Shown here in pieces: positions 7,811 through 15,252 of a DNA stretch of 64,000 nucleotides (positions are counted from its first letter, which is position 1; each line of letters begins with the position of its first letter). Source of the stretch: Granulosicoccus sp045106475. Its GTDB lineage: Bacteria > Pseudomonadota > Gammaproteobacteria > Granulosicoccales > Granulosicoccaceae. The notes below the pieces were generated by a model, which worked only from the letters and a program-made list of their open reading frames with translations, was not told where the DNA came from and ran no database searches. The position numbers and the translations under genes were made by a program. The stretch is taken from NCBI GenBank assembly GCA_045106475.1, contig JBGCEO010000050.1, positions 35,096 to 99,095 on the forward strand, in the 5' to 3' direction.

Positions 7811-9922
7811 TTACTGCGCTAAAACCTTCAAAACAAACGCCTGTTCGCTCGCAACATCAACCAATGATGCATAACGACCCGTCTCTCCAAAATGACCAGA
7901 ATGCATATTGGTTTTTAAGAGCAAGACAGCGTTATCACTGCGCACATGTCGATGCTGTGCAACCCATTTAGCTGGCTCCCAATAGGTAACACGTGGATCG
8001 GACACGCCTGCAGTTACCAACATTGGAGGATAGGATCGGGATTGGACGTTTTCGTAAGGTGAATAAGCAAGTATGTCAGCAAAGGCTTGTTTGTCCTCCA
8101 CAGGATTACCCCATTGAGACCACTCACCCGGGGTTAACGGAAGACTTTCATCCAGCATCGTATTCAAGGCGTCAACAAAGGGAACATCAGCTATCGCAGC
8201 TCCCCATAAATCATCGGGGCGGTTCAGTGCCGCGCCCACCAGCAATCCTCCTGCCGAACCACCCGACACAGCAATGCTGCCTTTACGGGTATATCGCTGA
8301 TTGATCAAATGATGCGCGACGGCGATTAAATCATCAATACTCTTGTGTTTACCCGCAAACTTGGCAGCCTCGTACCAAGCCCTCCCCTTTTCCTGCCCAC
8401 CTCGCACATGTGCAAGTGCAAATACGAAACCCCGATCTATCAGCGATAAACGTGTTGCGGAAAACGTTGCAGGCAATGATGAGCCGTAGGCACCGTAGGC
8501 GGTTAACCAACAGGGTGCTGTTCCATCTAACGCCGTATCGCGGTGATAGAGAATGGTAACGGGTACCATTTCGCCGTCAATAGATTCAGCATAAACCCGT
8601 TCCACCCGGTAGTTTTTCGGATCGTGTCCAGATGGAATTACATCCTGTTTGAGTAGATTGCGCTCAGCGCTTTGCATATCGAAGCTAAACGTATGGGCAG
8701 GAGTAGATGGCGATTCATATCCTAATCGGAATACACTTTCATCGAATTCGAGCAGTGGCTCAAGACTCAAGGCGAAGGCCGCCTCATTAAATTCGATCTT
8801 GTGGATGGCGAGTTCATCCATACATGATTCTGAGTTCGAAAAATTCGCACTTTGGGCGTAGCAAATCTGCGGCAAGGCATTCTCACGCACCAGCCACATG
8901 ACCCAGTCTTTATAGGCGAAGACATCGAGCACCATGCGTCCGCTTTGATGCGGTAACCAATCGCGCCAATGCTCTCTCGCAGGAGATGCGCAAGGTGCCT
9001 CAACTATCTTGAAGTCTTCTGCATCGTCAGCGTTGGTCAATATCAAAAATCGATCGCCCTGATGCTCAACGCTATATTCGATACCATCCGCTCTTGATTC
9101 GATCAGCTTGGGTTGAGCTGTTATCGTGCCAGTCGGTATAAACCACACTTCACTCTGATCACTCATATCAGAGGAGATAAACACAAACTGATTAGACAGG
9201 CTCGTCCAGACACAACAGTTAAAGCGTTTGTCATGCTCCTCATAAATCAACACATCATCAAGCGGATCTGATCCTAGCTCATGCCTGAAGACGCGACTGG
9301 GTCGCAGATCTTCATCCACGCGTGTGTAGAAAAGCGTCCTGGCATCGCCCCAGACAACAGTCTCGATGTCTTCGATAGTTTCTTTGTCCTGGCCCGATTG
9401 CAAATCTCTAATTCTCAGTCGGTAACGCTCCGAGCCATTTGTATCGGCACTCCATGCCAAATGCGTATGTGCCGGACTGTACTCCACATCACCTGGATCA
9501 AAGTAATCATAGCCTTGTGCTTCGATATTGAAATCAATCAAGAGCTGTTCAAAAGAGCTATCACGATCCTCATTGGATGCATTGCGTGGAAAGCGCAGAT
9601 ACCTTGGATGTTCATCATCGCCCGTGTAGCGCTCCTGGTAATACCAGGGGCCATCGGCATCAGGCAACGACAACTCATCCGCCTCTATTCTGCCCTTCAT
9701 CTCTGATAGCAGAGTTTCCTGCAAAGGCTTTGTGTCAGCCATATAGGCGTCATGCCAGGCATTTTCATCTTGCAGGTAGGCTTTAATATCTTCTGGCAAC
9801 AATTGCGGATCTTCAACACATTCCTGCCAGTTTTGCGCTCTTAACCAGGCATAGTGATCAGTCCATGTTGTATCGTGTGCAGATTGCTCAAAAGCCAGCC
9901 GCTTAGCAACAGGCGGATTCAT
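7811..9922 (-). CDS. ptrB: Oligopeptidase B (S9 family serine peptidase)
   Basis: The protein is 703 residues, the usual size for oligopeptidase B. The N-terminal half is the beta-propeller that limits access to small peptides, starting with HDTTWTDHYAWLR. The C-terminal alpha/beta-hydrolase domain has the nucleophile in GGSAGG (about Ser556), Asp near 642 (GVSDPRV) and His near 677 (GHFGETGRY). It cleaves short peptides after Lys or Arg in the cytoplasm. The start is firm: GGAG sits five bases upstream, and the ATG overlaps the stop of the DsrK-like gene (ATGA). Membership of a sulfur-redox operon is unusual for this enzyme. Confidence 0.9.
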   Translation of the reverse strand: MNPPVAKRLAFEQSAHDTTWTDHYAWLRAQNWQECVEDPQLLPEDIKAYLQDENAWHDAYMADTKPLQETLLSEMKGRIEADELSLPDADGPWYYQERYTGDDEHPRYLRFPRNASNEDRDSSFEQLLIDFNIEAQGYDYFDPGDVEYSPAHTHLAWSADTNGSERYRLRIRDLQSGQDKETIEDIETVVWGDARTLFYTRVDEDLRPSRVFRHELGSDPLDDVLIYEEHDKRFNCCVWTSLSNQFVFISSDMSDQSEVWFIPTGTITAQPKLIESRADGIEYSVEHQGDRFLILTNADDAEDFKIVEAPCASPAREHWRDWLPHQSGRMVLDVFAYKDWVMWLVRENALPQICYAQSANFSNSESCMDELAIHKIEFNEAAFALSLEPLLEFDESVFRLGYESPSTPAHTFSFDMQSAERNLLKQDVIPSGHDPKNYRVERVYAESIDGEMVPVTILYHRDTALDGTAPCWLTAYGAYGSSLPATFSATRLSLIDRGFVFALAHVRGGQEKGRAWYEAAKFAGKHKSIDDLIAVAHHLINQRYTRKGSIAVSGGSAGGLLVGAALNRPDDLWGAAIADVPFVDALNTMLDESLPLTPGEWSQWGNPVEDKQAFADILAYSPYENVQSRSYPPMLVTAGVSDPRVTYWEPAKWVAQHRHVRSDNAVLLLKTNMHSGHFGETGRYASLVDVASEQAFVLKVLAQ

Positions 9923-11418
9923 GTTAGCTCCAGAGCATCACCCACCAATTGATGCAGGCTGCTTATCTGTACCGAGCCAAGATCGTGATGTGGTAAAACT
10001 TGTGACAGTTGTGTCTTGCAAATCGCACAGATCGCAACCAGGTGGGTCACCTGATTCGACTCCACAACCGCATGCAGAGCCTGTGCGCGAGGCAGTGAAC
10101 CTTTGATTCGAACATCCATCAAGTCATCGCTCAACAGACCTCCACCACCTCCACAACAAAACGTCTGTTGCCTGGTTGTATCGGAACTCATTTCAATCAC
10201 CTTGGGCACACTTGCGCGCAATAACTCTCGTGGCAGAATGAATTGACCATCTGACACATCACCCATTCCTGATCCACGTGCTACGTTGCATGAATCATGG
10301 AAGGTGACGATTTTTCCTGCATTACGTGATGCATCCAACTTGATAGTTCCATCTTTAAGCAAGGCATGAGTCACCTCACATATATGTTCGGGTCGAGGAT
10401 GCTTAGGATCAAGAAAGTCCATAGACCCCACTAGCGTTTCCATAAAACTGTAGGCCACGCGCCAGGCGTGCCCGCACTCGCCGATCACGATTCTGGACAC
10501 ACCTAGATCCTGGGCTGCTCGCCGGATGCGGATAGCAATGTCTGTCATATGGTCATGCTGCCCGGTAAACAAGCCGAAGTTCGCGGCTTCAGACGCCTCT
10601 GTGCTGAACGTCCAGCGAATACCTGCCGCATGTAATACCTTCGCATAGCCGATCAAACCATCCACATGGGGTTCAGCGAAAAAGTCGGCCGATGGAGTGA
10701 CGAGCAACATATCAGCATTGCCATCATCCAGCGGGAGCTTAACGGCAACACCGGTTTCATCAAAAATATCTTCTTCAAGATTTTCCAGCACATTGGCCAG
10801 AGCCGCCGGCTTCATGCCCAGGTTATTACCAACCGTATTCACCTTACTGATGATCTGTTGAGAGTATTGCTGTCCCCAACCCACACTTGCCAGTATTTCT
10901 CGCCCGGCCATGGTGACTTCGCTGGTATCAATGCCCTTGGGGCAAAACACGGTACAGCGCCGACATTCAGAACACTGATGGAAATAGGTGTACCAGTCTT
11001 GCAGTAAAGCCTTATCCAGCTTCCGGGCACCCACGAGCCACGGAAACCAGCGCCCCGCCCAGGTAAAGTAACGCCGATAAACAGAACGAAGTAGATCCTG
11101 GCGGGCTACAGGCATGTTATTGGGGTCGTGTGTACCCAAAAAATAATGACATTTGTCAGTACAGGCGCCACATTTGGTACAGGTATCCAAAAACACTCGG
11201 AGTCCGCGCCGCTGTTTAACCAGCTGACCCAGGCGATCAATGGCTTTTTTATGCCAATCGTCTACCAACTCACCGGGCAAGCCCAGAGAGGCCTGCACAT
11301 CCGGGCTAGCCAATGCAGTTCTGCTTGACTTCATAGCACCCTGCTCAATCAGGGGAATAACGCGATAGCGCCCGACAACTGAAGGTATGGCGGGTTTGGT
11401 TTGCTTATCAAGTGTCAA
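9919..11418 (-). CDS. DsrK-like iron-sulfur protein (HdrD family)
   Basis: The protein is 499 residues, the catalytic-type subunit of a membrane thiol-disulfide redox complex. Two ferredoxin motifs (C80-x2-C83-x2-C86-x3-C90; C149-x2-C152-x2-C155-x3-C159) hold two [4Fe-4S] clusters. Two cysteine-rich CCG-type regions follow: C315 in ECGHAWR, C377 in HDSCNVARG, C421-C422 in FCCGGGGG, then C464/C467. These match DsrK/HdrD noncubane-cluster sites better than GlpC or LutA. There is no membrane helix. The start is TTG 11418, since a TGA lies just upstream in frame. It follows the NarI/DsrM-like gene by 15 bases, and ptrB overlaps its end. It probably exchanges electrons with the DsrC encoded upstream. 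Confidence 0.85.
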   Translation of the reverse strand: MTLDKQTKPAIPSVVGRYRVIPLIEQGAMKSSRTALASPDVQASLGLPGELVDDWHKKAIDRLGQLVKQRRGLRVFLDTCTKCGACTDKCHYFLGTHDPNNMPVARQDLLRSVYRRYFTWAGRWFPWLVGARKLDKALLQDWYTYFHQCSECRRCTVFCPKGIDTSEVTMAGREILASVGWGQQYSQQIISKVNTVGNNLGMKPAALANVLENLEEDIFDETGVAVKLPLDDGNADMLLVTPSADFFAEPHVDGLIGYAKVLHAAGIRWTFSTEASEAANFGLFTGQHDHMTDIAIRIRRAAQDLGVSRIVIGECGHAWRVAYSFMETLVGSMDFLDPKHPRPEHICEVTHALLKDGTIKLDASRNAGKIVTFHDSCNVARGSGMGDVSDGQFILPRELLRASVPKVIEMSSDTTRQQTFCCGGGGGLLSDDLMDVRIKGSLPRAQALHAVVESNQVTHLVAICAICKTQLSQVLPHHDLGSVQISSLHQLVGDALELT

Positions 11419-11433
11419 TGTAAACGCTCACTA

Positions 11434-12129
11434 TCAAACCCGTTTCGTCTGCTTGCTGGAATCACGTTGATTCAACGTCGGACTGAATACGATACCGATG
11501 CCATGCAATAGCTTTGAGATCGGAAAAACGATGATCAGTAGTAGCACTAACCCCAGATGTACAAACAAGCCAATGTGATCTGGCAGGGATTGCCACTTGA
11601 GGATAAACACGCCTCTTAAAAATTCACCCACTGTGAATAAATCAGTAGGCCACACCCGTTTCAATAATACGCCGGAACATGCAATAGCCATCAACAAGAG
11701 TACATGCAGATAATCACTGGGCGAGGAAATATACCGAAGCCTATCAATCAGGCATCGACGTAGTAACAGCACCAGCAATCCTGCCAGCATAAAACCGGCA
11801 GCCCAACCACTCCACTGAATAAACACAAGCAATGACAACGGCAATGTCGGAAATACAAAGCGAAGATGCATGATCAATACAAACAGCAGACCATAGTGAA
11901 ACGCCAGACTGGCCAGCCATGTCGTTAGGTTAGCGCGTGCAAGTGCACGAAACGCTAAAAGCTCTAACAACAATCGCCCAAAAACCGCTATGCGCGATCG
12001 AGGTGCCGGTGCTAATACCAGCTGCAAGTCGGATGGGCTTTGAAGCCACTGGCGTGTTCTGAATGCACTTGCTGCCACCAGCCATAGTAAAGCCAGGGAA
12101 TAGGCAGCACCGAACAGGATATCAAACAC
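11434..12129 (-). CDS. NarI/DsrM-like cytochrome b membrane subunit
   Basis: The protein is 231 residues with about five membrane helices of the NarI (nitrate reductase gamma) fold, which also forms DsrM. Histidines in helix 2 (FHYGLLFVLIMH) and near helix 5 (FVHLG, SKLLHG) are candidate b-heme ligands. The GTG at 12129 overlaps the dsrC stop (GTGTTTGA); a longer frame to 12243 only overlaps dsrC out of frame. Position between dsrC and the DsrK-like gene argues for a DsrM role, linking the quinone pool to DsrK, rather than for nitrate reduction. No narGHJ is present. The protein is shorter than typical DsrM. Confidence 0.8.
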   Translation of the reverse strand: MFDILFGAAYSLALLWLVAASAFRTRQWLQSPSDLQLVLAPAPRSRIAVFGRLLLELLAFRALARANLTTWLASLAFHYGLLFVLIMHLRFVFPTLPLSLLVFIQWSGWAAGFMLAGLLVLLLRRCLIDRLRYISSPSDYLHVLLLMAIACSGVLLKRVWPTDLFTVGEFLRGVFILKWQSLPDHIGLFVHLGLVLLLIIVFPISKLLHGIGIVFSPTLNQRDSSKQTKRV

Positions 12130-12451
12130 AGCCAGTTGGCTTGGGCAAACCCGCGTATCGACAGGCTTGCTTTGCTGGCCCTTTGGGAAACAGCTCGTAC
12201 AGATACTTGCTATTGCCTTTTTCCAGGCCATAGCGTTTACCAATTTGTTTTGTCAGTATGCGAATAGCGGGTGCAATTTCGTAATTCTCGAAGTACTCCT
12301 GTAAAAAATGGATGACTTCCCAATGCGCATCGGTTAATTGAATATCATCAGCCAGAGCTAACTCGGTGGCTAACTCAGGCGTCCAGTCGGCACGACGCAT
12401 CAAATAACCTTCGTGATCAGTATCGATCGATTCTATTAAAGCACTCACCAA
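12122..12451 (-). CDS. dsrC: DsrC/TusE-family sulfur carrier
   Basis: The protein is 109 residues. The C-terminal arm keeps both redox cysteines, C97 and C108, separated by ten residues in QACRYAGLPKPTGCV. TusE-type members need only the last one, so this is the DsrC-like state that can form an intramolecular disulfide or a trisulfide. The start is TTG 12451 or GTG 12448, immediately after the cbiX stop codon, so translation is probably coupled. DsrC carries persulfide sulfur and is the substrate of the DsrMK complex; downstream DsrM- and DsrK-like genes make that partnership likely. DsrAB and TusBCD/DsrEFH are absent nearby. Confidence 0.9.
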   Translation of the reverse strand: MVSALIESIDTDHEGYLMRRADWTPELATELALADDIQLTDAHWEVIHFLQEYFENYEIAPAIRILTKQIGKRYGLEKGNSKYLYELFPKGPAKQACRYAGLPKPTGCV

Positions 12452-12811
12452 CTAGTTTGCCAGTTTGAGGAGCACATCGACCAGTTCATCAGACGTGCCC
12501 AGATAATCGGTAATCTTAATATCCATATCAGGATACTCAGCCTGTTTAATCGCCACTTGCTCCGGTATATCATCAGCGACATGGGTTCCGCGTGCCAAAA
12601 AATAAGGCACCACACTGACACTGGTAGCGCCCTGCGCAATGCAGCGCTCAATGCCATCCGGTATCAGTGGATCGGCCAGCTCAAGGAATGCGTGCTCAAC
12701 AACGGCAAAATCTGCCGAGGCTTTCCGGGCCAGCCGCTGCGTCAGACTAGCGATTTCCTTGTTGGATTCGGTTCGTCGACTGCCATGCGCAACGAGAAGT
12801 AGTGATTTCAT
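12452..12811 (-). CDS. cbiX: Short-form sirohydrochlorin chelatase CbiX
   Basis: The protein is 119 residues, the length of a single-domain CbiX(S)/SirB-like chelatase. The metal-site histidines are visible: H9 in VAHGSR and H77 in GTHVADDIP. It inserts Fe (or Co/Ni in relatives) into sirohydrochlorin in the cytoplasm. It heads the dsrC-dsrM-dsrK-ptrB string, and its TAG directly abuts the dsrC start. With cysG a few kilobases away it completes siroheme synthesis, and it may replace the chelatase half of CysG, whose catalytic Asp appears changed. Confidence 0.88.
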   Translation of the reverse strand: MKSLLLVAHGSRRTESNKEIASLTQRLARKASADFAVVEHAFLELADPLIPDGIERCIAQGATSVSVVPYFLARGTHVADDIPEQVAIKQAEYPDMDIKITDYLGTSDELVDVLLKLAN

Positions 12812-12885
12812 AGCCGTTCGGTATCATTTTAATCGAATTATTATACCGTTACGCAGCAACTTACGAGCAGGCTCACTATCGAGTT

Positions 12886-14478
12886 CTAGTATCCACCCGC
12901 ACAACCATCTTTACGAGGGTCAGAACCGCCGATCAGCACCTGATTCTCCCAGTCAATGGCAATCGCTTGAGAGCCACCAATCGGTTTTTCAGGCCTGACG
13001 ATGTTGTGCCCCATGGCTTTTAGCTGATCTTGTATACCCTTTTCGACCGTAGCCTCGATCTCGACAATGCCGGTAAAGGGGTCTGGCATGAAACGCGGCA
13101 GGTCCATTGACTCTTGAATATCGAAGCCGTAATCCAGGTAGCGAGTCAGAAATTGCTGGTGTCCCATCGATTGATATTCGCCGCCCATAACACCAAAACA
13201 CAGCTCAATTCGATCATCACGCGAGGCCATCCCGGGAATAATGGTGTGAAGAGGTCGCTTGCCGGGTGCGATGCAATTCACGCTGCCGGGGTCCATCGAA
13301 AAACCCATACCCCGATTGGTCAAGGTGATGCCATCAGGCGTGGTGATACCGCTGCCATACCCAAAGAACAAGGTATTGATGAAACTGCAGACATTGCGAT
13401 GTTTATCCACCACTGATATGTAAACGGTGTCTTCATGTCTTGCCGAGTCAAGCTCGATAGGTGGCATGCTTGTCTTATCAGGATCAATTTGCTTGATCAG
13501 CTTCCTGGCAAATTCCGGAGATAAAATCTCGGCAATCGGCATTTCAGATTGGGCCGGGTCGGCAAGGTACTGATCACGCACTCGATAAGCCAGGCGACAG
13601 GCTTCTATTTCCAGATGTATGCGCTCGCAAGTTAGTGGACCACCTTTTTCGACCCCGGCAGCACTCATCATATTAAGCAACAACAACGCGATGAGTCCCT
13701 GCCCGTTTGGCGGACACTCATAGACCGTCAAACCACGAAATTGTGTACTGATCGGAGTCACATACTCACCGCGTGCCGATGTGAAGTCTTCCAGCGTATG
13801 CAAACCGCCTCGCTGCGTTAATTCACTAACCATATTGTTGGCCAGATGCCCACGATAAAACACATCGCGACCATCGATGGCAATCGCCGCCAACGAATTA
13901 GCCAGCTCAGGCAGTTTTCTTATGCTGCCGACAGCAGGTGCTTCTCCGTCGTCTAAATAGAGCTTTGCGCTGGTTTCAAATTGTCGCAAGTACGCAGCCT
14001 GACTGGCGGTATCGAATTGAACTCTAGGAGCGAGCGGGTAACCCACCCGGGCAGTTTCGATCGCCGGTTGCAATAGTTCCGCGAAAGGCATCCGGCCATG
14101 GTCTTTATGCAATTGAGTCCAGGCATCCACAGCGCCCGGAACAATCACGCTGTGTGCTGAATTACGTTGCAATTCAGTGACACCCAGTTTGTTCAGTGCG
14201 CTAACACTCGCGGCGGCGGGTGCCCGGCCCGAACCATTAAATGCCAGTGGTCGGCCTTTGCCCTCAGGTGCATACAAGGCAAAGCAATCGCCGCCAATCC
14301 CCGTTGATTGAGGCTCTACCACACACTGCATGGCACACGCAGCAATGGCAGCATCCAAGGCATTGCCCCCTGCTTGCAGCACTTCGGTTGCAATATGGGT
14401 GGCCTGAGTATGCGATGTACAGACCATGGCCTTACGGGTAAAAACCGGCGATCGGCCAGGTAATTCAAAATCGCGCAT
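12886..14478 (-). CDS. ggt: Gamma-glutamyltransferase
   Basis: The protein is 530 residues from ATG 14478; a TTG two codons upstream is less likely. The GGT fold is clear, including GGNALDAAIAA near the N-terminus and the autoprocessing Thr at about residue 351 in DTVYISVVD. The usual TTHxSVVD is altered after the nucleophile (TVY for TTH), as in some GGT-like acylases. The small-subunit GSGIT and PGKRPLHT segments are present. I see no obvious signal peptide, so it may be cytoplasmic. It acts on glutathione or other gamma-glutamyl compounds. It lies 75 bases upstream of cbiX on the same strand and could be co-transcribed. Confidence 0.85.
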   Translation of the reverse strand: MRDFELPGRSPVFTRKAMVCTSHTQATHIATEVLQAGGNALDAAIAACAMQCVVEPQSTGIGGDCFALYAPEGKGRPLAFNGSGRAPAAASVSALNKLGVTELQRNSAHSVIVPGAVDAWTQLHKDHGRMPFAELLQPAIETARVGYPLAPRVQFDTASQAAYLRQFETSAKLYLDDGEAPAVGSIRKLPELANSLAAIAIDGRDVFYRGHLANNMVSELTQRGGLHTLEDFTSARGEYVTPISTQFRGLTVYECPPNGQGLIALLLLNMMSAAGVEKGGPLTCERIHLEIEACRLAYRVRDQYLADPAQSEMPIAEILSPEFARKLIKQIDPDKTSMPPIELDSARHEDTVYISVVDKHRNVCSFINTLFFGYGSGITTPDGITLTNRGMGFSMDPGSVNCIAPGKRPLHTIIPGMASRDDRIELCFGVMGGEYQSMGHQQFLTRYLDYGFDIQESMDLPRFMPDPFTGIVEIEATVEKGIQDQLKAMGHNIVRPEKPIGGSQAIAIDWENQVLIGGSDPRKDGCAGGY

Positions 14479-14543
14479 GAACAATAGAAATCCGCTAAAC
14501 GAATCAACAGTCTAGCGCAGTGTATTGCCTGCGATGTGAACTA

Positions 14544-14577
14544 CGGGCAGCTCAGTTTTTTATTTCCGGGCTGCCCG
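14544..14577 (-). terminator. Probable terminator of the CsbD-lipoprotein gene
   Basis: An exact 8-bp inverted repeat (CGGGCAGC with GCTGCCCG) surrounds an 18-base AT-rich loop, downstream of the CsbD gene and upstream of ggt. The loop is large and there is no long T run after the stem, so this is only a likely terminator. Confidence 0.4.
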
Positions 14578-14619
14578 CAGAACAAGTTAACAACTCACAG
14601 AGCTTACGAGCCATTAAGC

Positions 14620-15051
14620 CTATAAGGTGGAGGCCCAATCATCTACTTCTACTTCAGCGGATTGCCGATCCAGACCATACTTTTCCTGCACTAGAGAAAC
14701 CAACTGATCTCGATCACCATTCACGGAGAGTAGATCTTCTTCGGTCAGCTCAGCCCAGCGATCCTTGATGTTGCCAATGGAATCTTGCCAATTGTCCTGA
14801 AGTGAATCCCAGCTCCCACTCACAGCTCCTTCTGCCGCATCAGCTACGCTTGCAGCAGATTCCTTAAGGGCATCCCCTGCAGCCGCAGCTGTGTCATCAA
14901 CAATGGCCGCTGCATCACTGGCACCTGCATCAATTGCCGTACTCACGTCGCCTTCTACCGGTAGTGGATCAGATGTACTACCACCACCACAACTGGAAAG
15001 CACTGCAGCTACCATCAATGCCAGCGTTGTTTTTCCCGTCAATATTTTCAC
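14620..15051 (-). CDS. Lipoprotein with CsbD-like domain
   Basis: The protein is 143 residues. The start is GTG 15051 with GGAGG eight bases upstream. The signal ends in LSSC-GGG, a lipoprotein signal. Residues 30-75 are an Ala/Asp/Ser-rich spacer. The last 65 residues match the CsbD layout: WDSLQDNWQDSIGNIKDRW, then LTEEDLLSVNGDRDQLVSL, then KYGL...AEVEVDDW. CsbD proteins are normally 60-70 residue cytoplasmic stress-induced proteins, so this one is a membrane-anchored version. It is monocistronic, with a 7-bp inverted repeat (15121-15138) in its upstream region. The role is unknown; a general stress function is inferred from the family. Confidence 0.75.
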   Translation of the reverse strand: MKILTGKTTLALMVAAVLSSCGGGSTSDPLPVEGDVSTAIDAGASDAAAIVDDTAAAAGDALKESAASVADAAEGAVSGSWDSLQDNWQDSIGNIKDRWAELTEEDLLSVNGDRDQLVSLVQEKYGLDRQSAEVEVDDWASTL

Positions 15052-15120
15052 GTGTGTTCCCTCCGTTTCAATCGAAAGGGTGTCGGGTCAACATTGCCCT
15101 TCACCAGAGAACGAAGGTTA

Positions 15121-15138
15121 AACATTGTTGGCAATGTT
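15121..15138. promoter_or_regulatory. Inverted repeat upstream of the CsbD gene
   Basis: AACATTG and CAATGTT form a perfect 7-bp inverted repeat around four bases, 70 bases upstream of the GTG start. It could be an operator or a leader hairpin. No regulator is identified. Confidence 0.3.
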
Positions 15139-15252
15139 ACTTGCTTACAGACTCGTACACTAAACAAGTAGCAAGCGTGAAAGCGCTCTACAACAAGGGT
15201 TGCCTATACGTGACGCTTCTTTAATGACAAAAAAACAATGCCGCTGGAAACC

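Noticed and set aside
9919..11418. GlpC or lactate-utilisation LutA
   Set aside because: Two CCG-type regions plus adjacency to dsrC and a DsrM-like gene fit DsrK better; no glpAB or lutBC is present.
11434..12243. Nitrate reductase gamma subunit with start at 12243
   Set aside because: No narGHJ; the extra N-terminus lies out of frame inside dsrC, and GTG 12129 fits better.
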